Below, in pieces: positions 1 through 5,589 of a stretch of 5,595 nt of DNA. Below the pieces are notes generated by a model that saw only the letters and a program-made list of their open reading frames with translations, was not told the origin of the DNA and did no database searches. The DNA comes from JABFRJ01 sp964389095 (lineage in GTDB: Bacteria > Pseudomonadota > Alphaproteobacteria > Rhizobiales > Hyphomicrobiaceae). Positions within the stretch are counted from its first letter, which is position 1, and each line of letters begins with the position of its first letter. The stretch lies in NCBI GenBank assembly GCA_964389095.1, contig CAYMEB010000293.1:1-5595 (forward strand). Direction: 5' to 3'. The position numbers and the translations under genes are program-made.

Positions 1-91
1 GATCCGACGCGGATCAACAAGCGGCCGGAGCCGTAGTCGGGAGCAGACGGTTACTTTTGGCACGAATTCAGCGCCGGATCGGTGCAGCCAT
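1..91. other. Flanking sequence with no recognisable gene
   Basis: I see no coding region with a ribosome-binding site here. Positions 1-15 form a short palindrome (GATCCG, 3-base spacer, CGGATC), but the window starts inside it, so its context is unknown. The stretch lies outside the tentative end of the neighbouring IS110-family element and may be flanking DNA or part of another element. Confidence 0.4.
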
Positions 92-104
92 GTGTTCGGC
101 CTTT
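92..104 (+). repeat. Candidate subterminal inverted repeat, downstream end of the IS110-type element
   Basis: GTGTTCGGCCTTT matches the inverted copy at 1457-1470 apart from one mismatch and one missing G. It lies 212 bp beyond the transposase stop codon, a reasonable position for the 3' end of an IS1111-type element. The match is short and imperfect, so it may be chance. Confidence 0.35.
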
Positions 105-315
105 TGATGCGGTTCACATGACCGCTGGCCATAATGCCATCCGCCGATCAGGTCCCGGTCAACAACTCGCATTCGACAATGCGATGGCCCAAATGGGTTG
201 TCCTGATCACCGGTTCGACCGGTTCTGCATTACGTGCTGTTTGCCCTCTTCAGCTTTGTTTCACGCCGTTGTCGGCGCGATCTCTGTCATTGCCGAGCCC
301 TTTTTGCCGGGCAAA
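92..315 (-). ncRNA. Candidate bridge (guide) RNA region of the IS1111-type element
   Basis: This is the 3' noncoding end, read in the same direction as the transposase. It holds a series of perfect short hairpins: 264-277 (CGCCG/CGGCG, 4-base loop), 209-223 (ACCGG/CCGGT, 5-base loop), 167-184 (TCGCATT/AATGCGA, 4-base loop), 126-139 (TGGC/GCCA) and 109-125 (GCGGT/ACCGC, 7-base loop). IS110-family recombinases are known to use a structured noncoding RNA made from a noncoding end to pair with target and donor DNA; in the IS1111 group this is the end downstream of the transposase. The hairpins are seen directly. That they belong to one RNA, and where it starts and ends, is inference. Confidence 0.4.
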
Positions 316-1356
316 CTACTTGGCCAGCGCGGCTGGCTCTCTGTAGGTCTCGCCCTTAGCCATCATCGCCCAGGCCATGCGCGCGAGCTTGTTGGCGAGT
401 GCGATGGCGGCGACGCGTGCCGGCCGCCGCTCGAGCAGCTTGGTGAGCCACGGCCGATGCGTCGTGCCGTGCTTCTGCGCGTATCGGATGACTGCGAGCG
501 CGCCGGCGCAAAACAGCGACCGCAGGTATCGGTCGCCGGCCTTGGTGATATTGCCGAGCCGTTCCTTGCCGCCGCTCGAGTTCTGTTTCGGCACGAGCCC
601 GATCCAGGCGGAGAAATCGCGGCCTGATCGAAAGGCATTCGGATCGGGCACGCTAGCAACCAGGGCTGTTGCCAACGCCGGACCTACGCCGGGAATGGCA
701 TCGAGCCGCCTCGCCGTGACGTTCGACTTGTGCCAGCCCATCAGGCGCCGATCGAGGATGGCGATCTGCTTGTTGAGGGCGTCGAGCTGAATGGCGAGTG
801 CAAACAGGCACGAGCGAACGAGGCCAGGAATGCGCTGATCGCTGGCATCGTTGATCATCGCGACGAGCTGCTGCAGGCCGGTGCGGCCGACCGGCGCGAC
901 GATGCCAAACTCGGCCAGGTGCGCCCGGATCGCGTTGCCGACGGCCGTCATCTGACGAACGAAGAGATGACGGGTGCGATGCAGGACCATGCCAGCCTGG
1001 GCTTCCGGCGTCTTGATCGGCACGAACCGCATCGATGGTCGTTGCACCGCCTCGCAGATTGCTTCCGCATCGGCGGCGTCGTTCTTCTGCCGCTTGACGT
1101 AGGGCTTCACGTAGGCCGGTGGCATGAGCTTCACGGTATGCCCGAGCGCGGTCAACTCACGCGCCCAATACTGCGAGGACGCACAGGCCTCTATCCCGAT
1201 CAGGCACGGCGGCAACTTCTTAAAGAACGCAATGACGCGGCCGCGCTTCAACTGCTGACGGATGACGACTGCGCCGTCGGCTTCAACGCCATGCACCTGA
1301 AAGACCGACTTGGCGAGATCGAGACCGACGGTGGTGACCTTGGCGACCTTCTGCAT
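316..1356 (-). CDS. IS110-family transposase (IS1111 group)
   Basis: This 346-residue protein is the recombinase that excises and inserts the element, as a DEDD (RuvC-like) enzyme guided by a structured RNA. The N-terminal RuvC-like domain shows D13 in GLDLAK, E56 in GIEACAS, and D93 and D96 in KNDAADAEAI, which are the four expected acidic residues. The C-terminal Transposase_20 region has the helix-hairpin-helix-like IPGVGPALATAL (221-232) and the GLVPKQNSSGGK block (253-264), whose serine (260 or 261) would be the nucleophile. Length is normal for the family and no frameshift is visible. The ATG at 1356-1354 follows GGAGGA (1368-1363 on the minus strand) with 6-base spacing, which fixes the start. 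The pattern of RPSMRFVP, LHRTR and SRDF-type motifs resembles IS1111-group members such as IS4321/IS5075. The gene runs divergently from the caspase operon. Confidence 0.95.
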   Translation of the reverse strand: MQKVAKVTTVGLDLAKSVFQVHGVEADGAVVIRQQLKRGRVIAFFKKLPPCLIGIEACASSQYWARELTALGHTVKLMPPAYVKPYVKRQKNDAADAEAICEAVQRPSMRFVPIKTPEAQAGMVLHRTRHLFVRQMTAVGNAIRAHLAEFGIVAPVGRTGLQQLVAMINDASDQRIPGLVRSCLFALAIQLDALNKQIAILDRRLMGWHKSNVTARRLDAIPGVGPALATALVASVPDPNAFRSGRDFSAWIGLVPKQNSSGGKERLGNITKAGDRYLRSLFCAGALAVIRYAQKHGTTHRPWLTKLLERRPARVAAIALANKLARMAWAMMAKGETYREPAALAK

Positions 1357-1430
1357 GTTGGCTCCTCCGAATCGCTGATCGCCTCATCGGCAACCGATTC
1401 TCCGGCGCTGTCCCGCCGGTGGGAGGAGCC
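1357..1430 (-). promoter_or_regulatory. Structured leader that can pair the transposase ribosome-binding site
   Basis: On the minus strand, GGCTCCTCC (1430-1422) is perfectly complementary to GGAGGAGCC (1368-1360), which contains the transposase Shine-Dalgarno sequence 6 bases before the ATG. Two more stems lie inside the enclosed loop: CCGGCG/CGCCGG (1419-1414 with 1407-1402, 6-base loop), and GAATCG/CGATTC (1400-1395 with 1374-1369), which directly abuts the outer stem and encloses a further TTGCC/GGCGA stem. Together they draw as a three-way junction. Such a fold would limit translation of the transposase, for instance from read-through transcripts. The complementarity is seen; the regulatory role is inferred. 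If the element were of the IS110 rather than the IS1111 group, this region could instead belong to the guide RNA. Confidence 0.5.
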
Positions 1431-1456
1431 GTCCACGGCATCAACAACGGACGCAC

Positions 1457-1470
1457 AAAGGCCCGGACAC
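1457..1470 (-). repeat. Candidate subterminal inverted repeat, upstream end of the IS110-type element
   Basis: Read on the minus strand this is GTGTCCGGGCCTTT, the partner of 92-104. Similarity continues weakly inward: both copies reach GCG a few bases after CCTTT. It lies about 100 bp upstream of the transposase start codon. Confidence 0.35.
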
Positions 1471-1650
1471 TCAAACGGAATGTGTTTTTTGTGTATCAGC
1501 CTGTAGCTTCTCAAATTTCGCGCTTGTTGAGAGGGCAGGCACGCATCGCTTGGCTCAAAACCAGGATTTCTATTGCCCAGGCTGTTCTGGTTCCGATATC
1601 GTTTACATACAAATTTCTCGCACGTGAGGTGAGCGGACGTCGACCACTCT
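1471..1650 (+). promoter_or_regulatory. Presumed control region of the caspase-protein operon
   Basis: No gene is seen between the IS110-type element and the operon. The stretch is more AT-rich than its surroundings. It holds an inverted repeat TCTCAA/TTGAGA (1509-1514 and 1527-1532) and two near-identical 12-mers, CAAATTTCGCGC (1512-1523) and CAAATTTCTCGC (1610-1621), either of which could be operator-like. Possible promoter boxes are TTGCCC (1573-1578) with GATATC (1595-1600), or TACATA (1604-1609) as a -10 without a convincing -35. None is close to consensus, so the promoter is placed here by position rather than by a clear motif. Confidence 0.35.
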
Positions 1651-1656
1651 GGAGGT
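1651..1656 (+). promoter_or_regulatory. Ribosome-binding site of the caspase-like gene
   Basis: GGAGGT lies 6 bases before the ATG at 1663, a near-perfect Shine-Dalgarno sequence that decides the start codon. Confidence 0.8.
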
Positions 1657-1662
1657 CAGACC

Positions 1663-2979
1663 ATGCTTAGGATATTCATGCTGACCACAGCGTTGGTGCT
1701 GACCCAATGTGCGGCGCCAAAGGCGGCGGCCGAAGTTGGGCGGCGCGTCGCGTTGGTTATTGGCAACTCCGCGTATCAGCACACGACTGCGCTTGCGAAC
1801 CCCCGGAACGATGCTGGCGACATCACAGCGATTCTTGCGAAGCTCGGTTTCGAGGTCGTCTCTGGCACCGATCTCGACAAGGCAGCTATGGACCGCACGG
1901 TACGCGCCTTCGCCGACAAGCTCGGCGGCGCTGCCCTCGGAGTGTTCTTCTACGCCGGGCATGGCCTGCAAGTAGATGGCCACAACTACCTCGTACCGAT
2001 CGACGCCAAGCTCGACTCGGTCAACGGGCTGGACTTTGAGATGCTGCGCCTCGATCTTGTCCAGCGCATCATGGAGCGGGCGACGCGCGCTAACGTGCTG
2101 TTCGTGGATGCCTGCCGGGACAACCCGCTGGCACGCAATCTAGCCCGCGCGCTCGGGACACGGTCAGCAGGTATCGGTCGCGGCCTGGCCCCCGCTGAGT
2201 CGGGAGAGGGCACGCTGATCAGCTTCTCGACGCAGCCCGGCAACGTCGCGCTCGACGGCACGGGCCGCAACTCGCCGTTCGCCGCCGCTCTAGTGAAGCA
2301 CATCACCACGCCGGGCGAGGACCTCTCGACCGTGCTGATCAACGTCCGCAATGAGGTCATGGGCGCCACCAACCGCCGCCAGGTGCCGTGGGACCATTCG
2401 GCGCTGACCGCGCGGCTCTACCTTGGGGCGCCGCCGCTCGAGCGGCCTGCTGGCCCCTCCTATGAGCAGCAGGCCGAGCTTGCCATGTGGGCTACCGTCA
2501 AGGATTCGACGAATCCGGCCGTCGTGCAAACCTATGTCGACCAGTACCCGAGCGGATCATTCGCCGCGCTGGCCCGCGTGCTGATCGACAAGCTGAATCG
2601 CGAATCCATCGACACCATGGCCGCGGCCGCGCGGGAGGCCGAGCTGCGCCGGGCCGAGGAGGCAGAGCGCACGGCCGAGCAGGCCAAGGTCGAGGCGGAG
2701 CGCCAAGCACAGCTCGCCAAGCAGGCGGAGGAGCTTAAGCGCACGCAGGAGGAGGCGACGCGCGCGCGAGAGGCGCTGGCCAGGGCCGAGCGCGAGCGGG
2801 AGGCGGCGAAAAAGGCGGCCGAGGATGCCCGCGCCGCCGCCGAGAAGGCGAAGGCCGAGCGCGATAGCGCGGCGGCGGCCAGCAAGAGCGCGGGCAGCGG
2901 CGGCGGCGGGACGGCGAGCACGCGCAAGAGCAGCGGCTCCAACTGTTTCGCGTTTAACGGCAAGACGTACTGCCAGTAG
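1663..2979 (+). CDS. Exported caspase-like (peptidase C14, p20 domain) protein with coiled-coil C-terminus
   Basis: This is a 438-residue predicted cysteine protease of the bacterial caspase/orthocaspase type. A signal peptide (about 1-23, ending AAA before E24) suggests export to the periplasm. The p20 domain covers about 27-254: it opens with RVALVIGNSAY, carries the catalytic histidine H100 in FFYAGHG and the catalytic cysteine C151 in FVDACRDNP, and ends near WDHSALTARLYL. Residues about 268-311 form a short helical repeat (ELAMWATVKDS, then YPSGSFAALARVLI) common in this protein type. About 319-405 is a highly charged Ala/Glu/Arg/Lys helix, probably a coiled coil. A Ser/Gly linker leads to a terminal CFAFNGKTYC (428-437). 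Bacterial members usually cut after basic residues; substrate and role here are unknown. It is the first gene of a plus-strand set of exported proteins, 92 bp before the next gene. C16 does not sit in a good lipobox (LTQC), so signal peptidase I cleavage is more likely than lipidation. Confidence 0.9.
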   Translation: MLRIFMLTTALVLTQCAAPKAAAEVGRRVALVIGNSAYQHTTALANPRNDAGDITAILAKLGFEVVSGTDLDKAAMDRTVRAFADKLGGAALGVFFYAGHGLQVDGHNYLVPIDAKLDSVNGLDFEMLRLDLVQRIMERATRANVLFVDACRDNPLARNLARALGTRSAGIGRGLAPAESGEGTLISFSTQPGNVALDGTGRNSPFAAALVKHITTPGEDLSTVLINVRNEVMGATNRRQVPWDHSALTARLYLGAPPLERPAGPSYEQQAELAMWATVKDSTNPAVVQTYVDQYPSGSFAALARVLIDKLNRESIDTMAAAAREAELRRAEEAERTAEQAKVEAERQAQLAKQAEELKRTQEEATRAREALARAEREREAAKKAAEDARAAAEKAKAERDSAAAASKSAGSGGGGTASTRKSSGSNCFAFNGKTYCQ

Positions 2980-3026
2980 TGGGTCTGCTTCTGGCTGGAA
3001 CAAGACACGGGTGCCTGCAGCGGCCA

Positions 3027-3043
3027 AGCTGAGACCGGCAGCT
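3027..3043 (+). other. Short hairpin between the first and second operon genes
   Basis: AGCTG (3027-3031) pairs with CAGCT (3039-3043) across a 7-base loop in the 92-bp gap. No run of T follows, so it is not a standard terminator. It could affect mRNA processing or be chance. Confidence 0.25.
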
Positions 3044-3071
3044 GAAAGCAAGGTTTTGGAGGCGGTACAAG

Positions 3072-3638
3072 ATGACGAGATTTATGATTGGCGTCCTGCT
3101 CAGCGCGGGGACTTGCTGGCCCAACGCCGCTTTGGCCCAGGCCGTCACTCTCGCCGACCTCGAGCCGAATGTGATCGAGGCGAGCGTGACCGAGATGCGG
3201 ACGGTGCGAATAGAAACCGGCAAGGAGGGACAGCAGCGGGCGCAACATAACCTGCGCGTGACGATCGCGCCCAGCGGCGGCATCCAGTACAGCCAGACAA
3301 TCACTATACACCGCATCCAGAAGGGCGATACCGATACGCGCTCCCATTCGGCGAAGGCCGTCATCGGGCAGCCGCACAAGTTCCGGGACGGTCAGGCCGT
3401 CTGGGTCTACGAGAATGGCGGCCTTAACTTGCTGCGAGTCCAGGAACAGGGCGGAACGCTCTGGAAGCTGACATTCTCGCGTCAGGGTGGCGGACTGTCA
3501 TGCACGGTCAGCAAGGCCTTCGCACGCGAGGACGGTGTCGGAGCATTGGCAACGAAGAGCACCAACTTCGGCGTGCAGCGTGTGGAATTCCTCAGCACAA
3601 AGGTGGTCGGCTCGAGCTGCCGCGTGAGCAAGTCGTAG
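3072..3638 (+). CDS. Exported protein of unknown function, second gene of the caspase operon
   Basis: I do not recognise this 188-residue protein. Residues 1-24 look like a signal peptide (MTRF, a hydrophobic stretch, then AALAQA before VTLADL), so the mature protein is probably periplasmic or secreted. GGAGG at 3058-3062, 9 bases before the ATG, supports the start. The mature part alternates hydrophobic and polar residues in a way that suggests beta strands. Its only cysteines after the signal are C144 and C183, each inside an SCxVSK motif (SCTVSK 143-148 and SCRVSK 182-187), the second almost at the C-terminus; they could form one disulfide. It lies between the caspase-like gene and the 112-residue gene (28 bp downstream), all on one strand, so co-expression is likely. 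The N-terminal mature segment resembles, weakly, the broken gene at 4030-4202. Confidence 0.75.
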   Translation: MTRFMIGVLLSAGTCWPNAALAQAVTLADLEPNVIEASVTEMRTVRIETGKEGQQRAQHNLRVTIAPSGGIQYSQTITIHRIQKGDTDTRSHSAKAVIGQPHKFRDGQAVWVYENGGLNLLRVQEQGGTLWKLTFSRQGGGLSCTVSKAFAREDGVGALATKSTNFGVQRVEFLSTKVVGSSCRVSKS

Positions 3639-3666
3639 CCAAGATCGAGATCAATGGGGGGCGGGC

Positions 3667-4005
3667 ATGCGCACCTGGACGACTCTAATGGCGCTATCTG
3701 CGCTTTCTGGAACGGCTGCGGCCCAGGAGCGCGCGACGGTTGAAGCCTGCTTCCTGGTGATCGAGGGGCAGGCCGACGTGGCCCCGAACGCGCCTATGCT
3801 GATCGATCGCTGTACGGGTTCCACCTTCGTGCTAACGCGCACGAGGCGCGACGGCAAGACGGCATTCGAGTGGGTGCCGATCAGCAAGGCCACGGCCAGC
3901 ACTGCGGACCAGAGTAGGCAGCAGCAATCGCCGGGGCCACCCAGCGCCAAGACACCCATTCGAGACGGCTGCTTCACCTTCAGCGGCCGCAGCTACTGTC
4001 CGTGA
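3667..4005 (+). CDS. Small exported protein sharing a C-terminal cysteine motif with the caspase-like protein
   Basis: This is a 112-residue protein of unknown function. Residues 1-20 look like a signal peptide ending AAAQ. The mature part is about 92 residues: a compact N-terminal half with C28 and C49 and a segment ending FEWVPISK, then a Gln/Ser/Pro-rich linker (about 78-97), then GCFTFSGRSYCP. The last block (C102 to C111) follows the same C-F-x-F-x-G-[KR]-[ST]-Y-C pattern as the end of the caspase-like protein two genes upstream, again with a single residue after the last cysteine. The four mature cysteines could make two disulfides in the periplasm. The ribosome-binding site is only a G-rich run (3657-3661), weaker than for its neighbours. 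The gene starts 28 bp after the previous stop. Confidence 0.7.
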   Translation: MRTWTTLMALSALSGTAAAQERATVEACFLVIEGQADVAPNAPMLIDRCTGSTFVLTRTRRDGKTAFEWVPISKATASTADQSRQQQSPGPPSAKTPIRDGCFTFSGRSYCP

Positions 4006-4029
4006 TTGCCACTAGCGAGGGAGAATGGA

Positions 4030-4202
4030 ATGAGACGCTCGTTCATTGCCGTGCTCGTCATGTTGCCTGCTGCTGCAAACCCCCGAGCCTGACGCCGGAG
4101 TCCTTACAGGGCGTCGTGATGAACGCCACGGTCAATTGCCGCGGCTCCTTCGCCATCAATACGGGCTCGGGCCGGATCACACAGACGGCGCGGCTCGGGT
4201 GA
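4030..4202 (+). pseudogene. Frameshifted and truncated gene for a small exported protein
   Basis: GAGGGAG (4017-4023) lies 6 bases before an ATG at 4030, 24 bp after the previous stop. The start encodes MRRSFIAVLVMLPAAA, a clear signal-peptide pattern, but this frame stops at 4090-4092 after 20 codons. Adding one C to the C5 run at 4080-4084 would join it to a protein-like frame containing SLTPESLQGVVMNATVNCRG and ending at a TGA at 4200-4202, 57 residues in all. So the gene carries an apparent one-base deletion in a homopolymer, or a sequencing error, and is also short compared with its neighbours. The restored segment weakly resembles the mature N-terminus of the 188-residue protein (LxxL then V[IM]xAxV). 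The DNA after it looks like IS1182-associated sequence, so the 3' part was probably lost when that element arrived. Confidence 0.55.
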
Positions 4203-4481
4203 GAATCCGCCATCGCCACCGTGACTTTTCAAAAGTGGTGCAAACGTCGCTCGCAGCCGTGCTCTGCACTTTTGCAACAGGTGTGTTGCGCCCATGCACT
4301 TCGTCGGCTCGGGGTCTTGGTCGTGTGAAAACGCTGTCATGCAGGTCTGAGCTGCGCCACGACACCTCAAGATACCGAGGATCAGCCAGACCAAGCAAAT
4401 TTTGCTTCTGGTCGATCCCCGTTGCTTCTGGCGTCAACGTCGAGGCCTTGTGCGTGCGCCTTGGTCCCGATTGGGGACGTG
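4203..4481 (-). other. Noncoding tail downstream of the IS1182-type transposase
   Basis: No gene is supported here. The stretch follows the transposase stop (minus strand), and at least part of it is probably the noncoding end of that element. The terminal inverted repeat cannot be identified because the partner end of the element is not in the window. The junction with the broken exported-protein gene is probably near 4190-4205. Visible structure includes a near-palindrome ACTTTT-C-AAAAGT (4224-4236) and a strong hairpin at 4386-4413. Confidence 0.45.
4386..4413 (-). repeat. Strong hairpin downstream of the IS1182-type transposase
   Basis: AAGCAAA (4393-4399) and TTTGCTT (4401-4407) are perfect inverted arms around one base. 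The stem can extend with GACC (4389-4392) and GGTC (4410-4413) across a 2-base bulge. It lies about 70 bp after the transposase stop and may stabilise or end its transcript, though no T run follows on the minus strand. Confidence 0.45.
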
Positions 4482-5541
4482 TCATCCCCCACACCTCCTC
4501 CTGACCGCCGCCAGCATCTTCTCCACGCCGACGATGTTGATCACGCGCGTGAGGTTGTAGCCGAGCACCGCGAGCGCCATCTCGGTTGCGACCTTCGGCA
4601 GCGTCTTGCACAGAAAGTGCGTCGCGCCCATGCGCATCTTCAGCGTGCCGTACGGATGCTCGACGACCTCGCGTCGCCTGCGCATGGCGTCCGGGTTCAG
4701 GTCGAGCCGCTCCTGCGCCGCTTCCAGCACGTGCTCGTGCTCCCATCGCGAGATGCGCCGCTCCTTTCCGGTCGTGCATTTCGATTTCAACGGGCAATTG
4801 GCGCACGCATTCGTCCAATAGCGGCGTACGATTTTGCCGTCTTCATCAGTCGTCATGCGATATGTCAGCGTCTCGCCAGCCGGGCAGCGATAAACATCGT
4901 CACCGGGCTTGTAGATGAAGTCCTGCTTGCCGAACCGGCCCTCCGCCTTTGCTCCCGACGTCATCGGTTTCGGCAGCGTCACCTCGATGCCGGCGTCCGC
5001 GCACGCCTTGATTTCCTCGCCGTGGAAGTAGCCGCGATCGGCGACAGCTGCGAGCTTGTCGACGCCAAGCACCTCCTTCGCAGCCTTGGCGGTGCTGGCA
5101 AGTTGTGAGCGATCCGAGCCGACATTCGTCACTTCATGGTGCACGATCAGATGGTGTTCGGTCTCGACAGCGGTCTGCACATTGTAGCCGACGACACCCG
5201 AACCGCGCCCGCTCGTCGCCATCGATCGACTGTCGGGATCGGTCAATGAAATCTGTTCATCCGGCGAGGCCAGCATCTGCTTCTCGAGGGCACGGAGCTT
5301 CTCCATCTCCGAATGCAGCGTCTCGAGCTTATCCTTGAGCCGTATCCGTTTCAGCGTGATCGCCGTGCTACTCTCCTGAAGATCGGCGGTGTCGAGTTGC
5401 GAGAGATAGCGCGACACACTCTCCTCCAGCTGCTTGCGACGCCGCTCCACTTTAGCCTTGGTGAAGTTCTTGTCGCGGTTGTTCACCGCCTTGAACTTGC
5501 TGCCGTCAATCGCGACGCTCGCCGTCTTCAGCAAATCGAGC
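4482..5541 (-). pseudogene. IS1182-family transposase, N-terminus lost to an IS21 insertion
   Basis: About 350 residues of a DDE transposase are readable from 5534 down to a TGA at 4484-4482. They include the first aspartate in SVAIDGSKF (D10 counting from the TTG at 5534), the second in VADRGYFHG (D166) and the glutamate in RREVVEHPYGTLK (E292), so the whole catalytic triad remains. A cysteine cluster (RCPAGE, then ACANCPLKSKC) is typical of the family. Full-length relatives carry roughly a further 110-130 residues before this point, including the DUF772-type DNA-binding part. Here the reading frame meets a stop at 5546-5544, just inside the adjoining IS21-type end. The TTG at 5534 lies inside the conserved LLKTASVAIDG segment, so it is not a natural start. 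The gene is almost certainly inactive unless its other half is supplied across the insertion. Confidence 0.9.
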
Positions 5542-5548
5542 TGTCAAC

Positions 5549-5565
5549 GCCGGAGTGATTTTGCA
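5549..5565 (+). repeat. First internal repeat of the IS21-type end
   Basis: GCCGGAGTGATTTTGCA differs by one base from the copy at 5573-5589. It is a likely transposase-binding site. Confidence 0.7.
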
Positions 5566-5572
5566 GCGGCGG

Positions 5573-5589
5573 GCCGGAGAGATTTTGCA
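5573..5589 (+). repeat. Second internal repeat of the IS21-type end
   Basis: GCCGGAGAGATTTTGCA is the second copy, in the same orientation and 24 bp after the first (16 of 17 bases identical). Confidence 0.7.

Larger units (their letters stand above)
92..1470 (-). mobile_element. IS110-family (IS1111 group) insertion sequence, tentative ends
   Basis: A full-length IS110-family transposase gene is flanked by about 225 bp of 3' noncoding DNA and about 115 bp of 5' noncoding DNA. These proportions fit the IS1111 group, whose longer noncoding end lies downstream of the transposase. The ends are proposed from an imperfect inverted pair: GTGTTCGGCCTTT at 92-104, and the reverse complement of 1457-1470, which reads GTGTCCGGGCCTTT (one mismatch and one gap). 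IS1111 elements have short subterminal inverted repeats a few bases inside the true ends and make no long target duplication, so the real ends could lie several bases further out. The transposase call is firm; the boundaries are a proposal. Confidence 0.5.

Noticed and set aside
1..15. GATCCG/CGGATC palindrome at the window edge as a terminator or att site
   Set aside because: There is no T run, no neighbouring gene and no second copy in the window; the edge position prevents any judgement.
82..627. Long plus-strand open frame at the left end
   Set aside because: It runs antisense across the end of the IS110-family transposase, has no ribosome-binding site and has no family-like motifs; it is a shadow of the GC-rich gene.
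730..1506. 258-codon plus-strand frame
   Set aside because: It is antisense to the transposase, which has all its catalytic residues on the other strand, and its composition is not protein-like.
1702..1713. Lipoprotein signal (LTQC) in the caspase-like protein
   Set aside because: Gln just before the cysteine does not fit a normal lipobox, and an AAA-E cleavage site follows shortly after.
2532..3377. 281-codon minus-strand frame, rich in Ala, Ser and Arg
   Set aside because: It is the antisense of the low-complexity coiled-coil part of the caspase-like gene and crosses into the next gene; the plus-strand frames have clear domains and ribosome-binding sites.
4177..4818. 213-codon minus-strand frame overlapping the end of the IS1182 transposase
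   Set aside because: Its upstream half is an out-of-frame reading of the conserved transposase C-terminus, and the rest is noncoding tail.
5532..5534. TTG as a real start of the IS1182 transposase
   Set aside because: It lies inside a conserved internal segment (LLKTASVAIDG), ten residues before the first catalytic aspartate, where relatives already have a long N-terminal domain.
5549..5589. CRISPR-like direct repeats
   Set aside because: There are only two copies with a 7-base gap at an insertion-sequence tip; this fits IS21-type end repeats, not a CRISPR array.
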